5,791 nt of DNA from Thermoproteales archaeon (GTDB lineage Archaea > Thermoproteota > Thermoprotei > Thermoproteales > Thermocladiaceae): positions 1 through 5,791 of the forward strand of contig JAMOMD010000400.1 of assembly GCA_027068725.1 (NCBI GenBank). The letters are read 5' to 3'. Made by a program: the position numbers and the translations under genes. Under the pieces are notes generated by a model. That model did no database searches, had not been told where the DNA came from, and worked only from the letters and a program-made list of their open reading frames with translations. Below are positions 4,869 through 5,791 of the stretch, one piece after another. Position 1 is the first letter of the stretch, and each line of letters opens with the position of its first letter.

Positions 4869-4929
4869 GTGAGTGATGAGTCGGGAATAGCGAGGACCTG
4901 ATGACTGGGTCCACCGCTGCTGATAAAAA
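4868..4929 (+). ncRNA. Box C/D guide sRNA 3 of the array
   Basis: C box GTGATGA (4873-4879) is perfect and D box CTGA (4920-4923) is perfect. The middle is ambiguous: CTGATGA (4898-4904) can be C', and its first four bases are also a perfect D' (CTGA), so the boxes would overlap. By alignment with sRNA 2, a degenerate D' GCGA (4890-4893) is more likely, giving a 10-nt first guide, a 4-nt spacer and a 15-nt second guide (4905-4919). GGACC (4894-4898) and GGTCC (4908-4912) enclose C', as in sRNA 2. Its 3' end runs straight into the L37Ae promoter. Confidence 0.7.
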
Positions 4930-4932
4930 ACC

Positions 4933-4940
4933 TTTTATAG
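4933..4940 (+). promoter_or_regulatory. TATA box for L37Ae
   Basis: TTTTATAG with centre about 29 nt before the ATG at 4966 predicts a transcript with a leader of only a few nucleotides. It lies 10 nt after the D box of sRNA 3, and ATAAAA/TTTTAT (4923-4928 and 4933-4938) form a 6-bp inverted repeat across the junction. Confidence 0.65.
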
Positions 4941-4965
4941 TCTCTCGAAGTCACGGTAGCGAGCT

Positions 4966-5286
4966 ATGCCGTTTAGTCATACGAAGGTAGTAGGACCAGC
5001 AGGCAGATTTGGAGCAAGATATGGAATGGGCGTTAGGAGAAAGGTAACGCAGATTGAGGTGAAGCAGCGTGGAAAGCACAGGTGTCCAAGGTGTAGAGCC
5101 TTGACCAGGATGGAGCGTATTGCATTTGGAATTTGGCGCTGTCCAAAGTGTGGCTTCACGTTTGCTGGAGGTGCATGGGTTCCACAGACAACACTTGGCA
5201 AGACGATGACTCCAGAAGAGCTAAGGCTAATCGAGCTAGAGAAGCAGAAGTGGAGAGAGAAGGTAAAGAAGAAGGAGAAGGTCTAA
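4966..5286 (+). CDS. rpl37ae: 50S ribosomal protein L37Ae (eL43)
   Basis: 106 residues, a normal to slightly long length. The basic N-terminus with GPAGRFGARYGMGVRRKV (10-27) and the four-cysteine zinc ribbon CPRC (C40, C43) and CPKC (C59, C62), followed by GFTFAGGAW (63-71), are diagnostic of this large-subunit protein, which binds 23S rRNA. The C-terminal helix (82-106) is highly charged and Lys/Glu rich. The ATG at 4966 is fixed by the family start (MPFSHTKVVG) and by the TATA box. It stands between the guide-RNA array and a Brix-domain assembly factor, in keeping with its place in the ribosome and exosome gene neighbourhood of archaea; the usual small RNA polymerase subunit gene rpoP is not between them here. 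Confidence 0.97.
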   Translation: MPFSHTKVVGPAGRFGARYGMGVRRKVTQIEVKQRGKHRCPRCRALTRMERIAFGIWRCPKCGFTFAGGAWVPQTTLGKTMTPEELRLIELEKQKWREKVKKKEKV

Positions 5287-5292
5287 GGCTGT

Positions 5293-5318
5293 ACTCTCCT
5301 ACTTCTCTAAGCCTTTCT
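5293..5318 (+). terminator. Pyrimidine-rich tract after L37Ae, possible terminator
   Basis: A stretch made mostly of C and T (ACTCTCCTACTTCTC and CCTTTCT) follows the L37Ae stop codon and precedes the next promoter. Archaeal termination often uses T-rich runs, but the longest T run here is only three, so this is a weak call. Confidence 0.3.
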
Positions 5319-5323
5319 AAGGT

Positions 5324-5330
5324 CTATAAA
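5324..5330 (+). promoter_or_regulatory. TATA box for the Brix gene, leaderless
   Basis: CTATAAA with centre 26 nt before the GTG at 5353 predicts transcription beginning at the start codon. It supports this GTG over any other start and shows the Brix gene need not depend on the L37Ae transcript. Confidence 0.65.
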
Positions 5331-5375
5331 CAGGTCTCGTTCTACATTATTCGTGTCGTTAGTTCAGAGACCTGT
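5330..5375. repeat. Perfect 9-bp inverted repeat centred on the Brix start
   Basis: ACAGGTCTC (5330-5338) and GAGACCTGT (5367-5375) are exact reverse complements, with a 28-nt spacer whose midpoint falls at 5352-5353, the predicted start of both transcription and translation. It could be a regulator site. The left arm would not be in a leaderless transcript, so an RNA hairpin is expected only on read-through from L37Ae. Confidence 0.6.
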
Positions 5376-5791
5376 AAGAATAGCATTATCGTCTTCTCGA
5401 GATCCCTCTATTCGAGTTAGACAGTTCCTTAATGAGCTTGCTGAATCAATTCCTAATAGTGTTAAAATAAATAGAGGAAGAATGTCCCTAGATGAGCTTG
5501 TTGTCAGAGCAATGGAGAAGCGTGCAAAGTACATATTCTACGTCATGACGAGGAAAGGTAATCCTCTTGCTTTTAAGTTCATAGAAATTGACTATGAGAA
5601 CTCAACGTACAGATGGATGCCCTTTGTAATAAAGCTAATAGGAGTTAAGCTCATAGTAGACATGCCTGTAAGACGAGCAATAAAGAGGAAGGCAAAGTCT
5701 GCAATAATTGTCATGTTTGACTATCATGAGGTTGGTGATATACTATCGCAGATACTTAACATACCTGTAATATATACTAGAAATCTTGATC
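5353..5791 (+). CDS. Brix-domain (Imp4-like) ribosome biogenesis protein, partial
   Basis: 146 codons are visible; the window ends inside the gene. The Brix signature is clear: ALSSSRDPSIRVRQFLNEL (11-29, like 'TTSR.PS.rtR.F..eL'), SIPNSVKINRGRMSLDELV (32-50), TRKGNPL (66-72) and PFVIKLIGVKL (90-100), then a second half-repeat (IVDMPVRRAI, AIIVMFDY). Archaeal members are related to eukaryotic Imp4, Rpf1 and similar proteins, which help assemble ribosomal subunits and handle pre-rRNA. The GTG at 5353 is selected because it lies 26 nt after a TATA box and gives a family-like short N-terminus (MSLVQRPVRIALSSSR). The gene follows L37Ae by 66 nt. Confidence 0.94.
   Translation, partial: MSLVQRPVRIALSSSRDPSIRVRQFLNELAESIPNSVKINRGRMSLDELVVRAMEKRAKYIFYVMTRKGNPLAFKFIEIDYENSTYRWMPFVIKLIGVKLIVDMPVRRAIKRKAKSAIIVMFDYHEVGDILSQILNIPVIYTRNLD

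Noticed and set aside
4689..4919. Naming rRNA positions methylated by the guides
   Set aside because: The organism's rRNA is not available and remembered matches would be guesswork; a complementarity search is needed.
5133..5420. Plus-strand open frame overlapping L37Ae and the Brix start
   Set aside because: It is out of frame with two clearly conserved proteins and its translation resembles no known fold.
1..5791. CRISPR array, insertion sequence or integrated element
   Set aside because: No spaced direct repeats, transposase, integrase or terminal repeats are visible; the tRNA fragment is a 5' half, whereas integration usually leaves 3' ends.

Overview
The window looks like chromosomal DNA of a hyperthermophilic crenarchaeon (Thermoproteota, class Thermoprotei; order not determinable, Desulfurococcales-like at best). 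The evidence is the archaeal-type protein set (RNase P proteins Pop5 and Rpp30, a COG1325 RNA-binding protein, a COG2112 kinase, archaeal CoaD, ribosomal protein L37Ae, a Brix protein). It also includes TATA boxes about 26-30 nt upstream of GTG/ATG starts (leaderless genes), box C/D guide RNAs, and a very GC-rich tRNA segment in otherwise AT-rich DNA.

Layout. Positions 1-57 are AT-rich with no gene. On the minus strand, 128-91 is a perfect 5' half of a tRNA-Gln(UUG), positions 1-37. It is followed not by a 3' half but by about 33 nt of GC-rich sequence and then AT-rich DNA: a candidate split (trans-spliced) tRNA gene. It shares a TATA element with the divergent gene at 190-501, RNase P protein Pop5 (rnp2). 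Facing it are three minus-strand genes: a COG2112-type protein kinase (2347-1604), a COG1325 RNA-binding protein (1597-1145) and RNase P protein Rpp30 (1154-495). They are tightly packed and probably form one operon.

From 2386 on the plus strand there is an unknown helical ORF (2386-2766), then an M28-type zinc aminopeptidase-like protein (2681-4171) in a frame shifted by one. The first 19 codons of the unknown ORF also carry complete C, D', C' and D boxes of a guide RNA. The archaeal phosphopantetheine adenylyltransferase CoaD (4613-4149) converges on the peptidase.

The 352-nt gap 4614-4965 is filled by three tandem box C/D sRNAs, two of which look like diverged duplicates. Next come ribosomal protein L37Ae (4966-5286) and a Brix-domain ribosome-biogenesis protein (from 5353, cut by the window end). 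The Brix start lies at the centre of a perfect 9-bp inverted repeat.

Taken together this is mostly an RNA-maturation neighbourhood: tRNA 5'-end processing (Pop5, Rpp30), RNA binding or degradation (COG1325), rRNA/tRNA 2'-O-methylation guides, a large-subunit ribosomal protein and a ribosome assembly factor, with CoA synthesis and a peptidase in between. The most unusual features are the tRNA half, the sRNA embedded in an ORF start, and the sRNA array.
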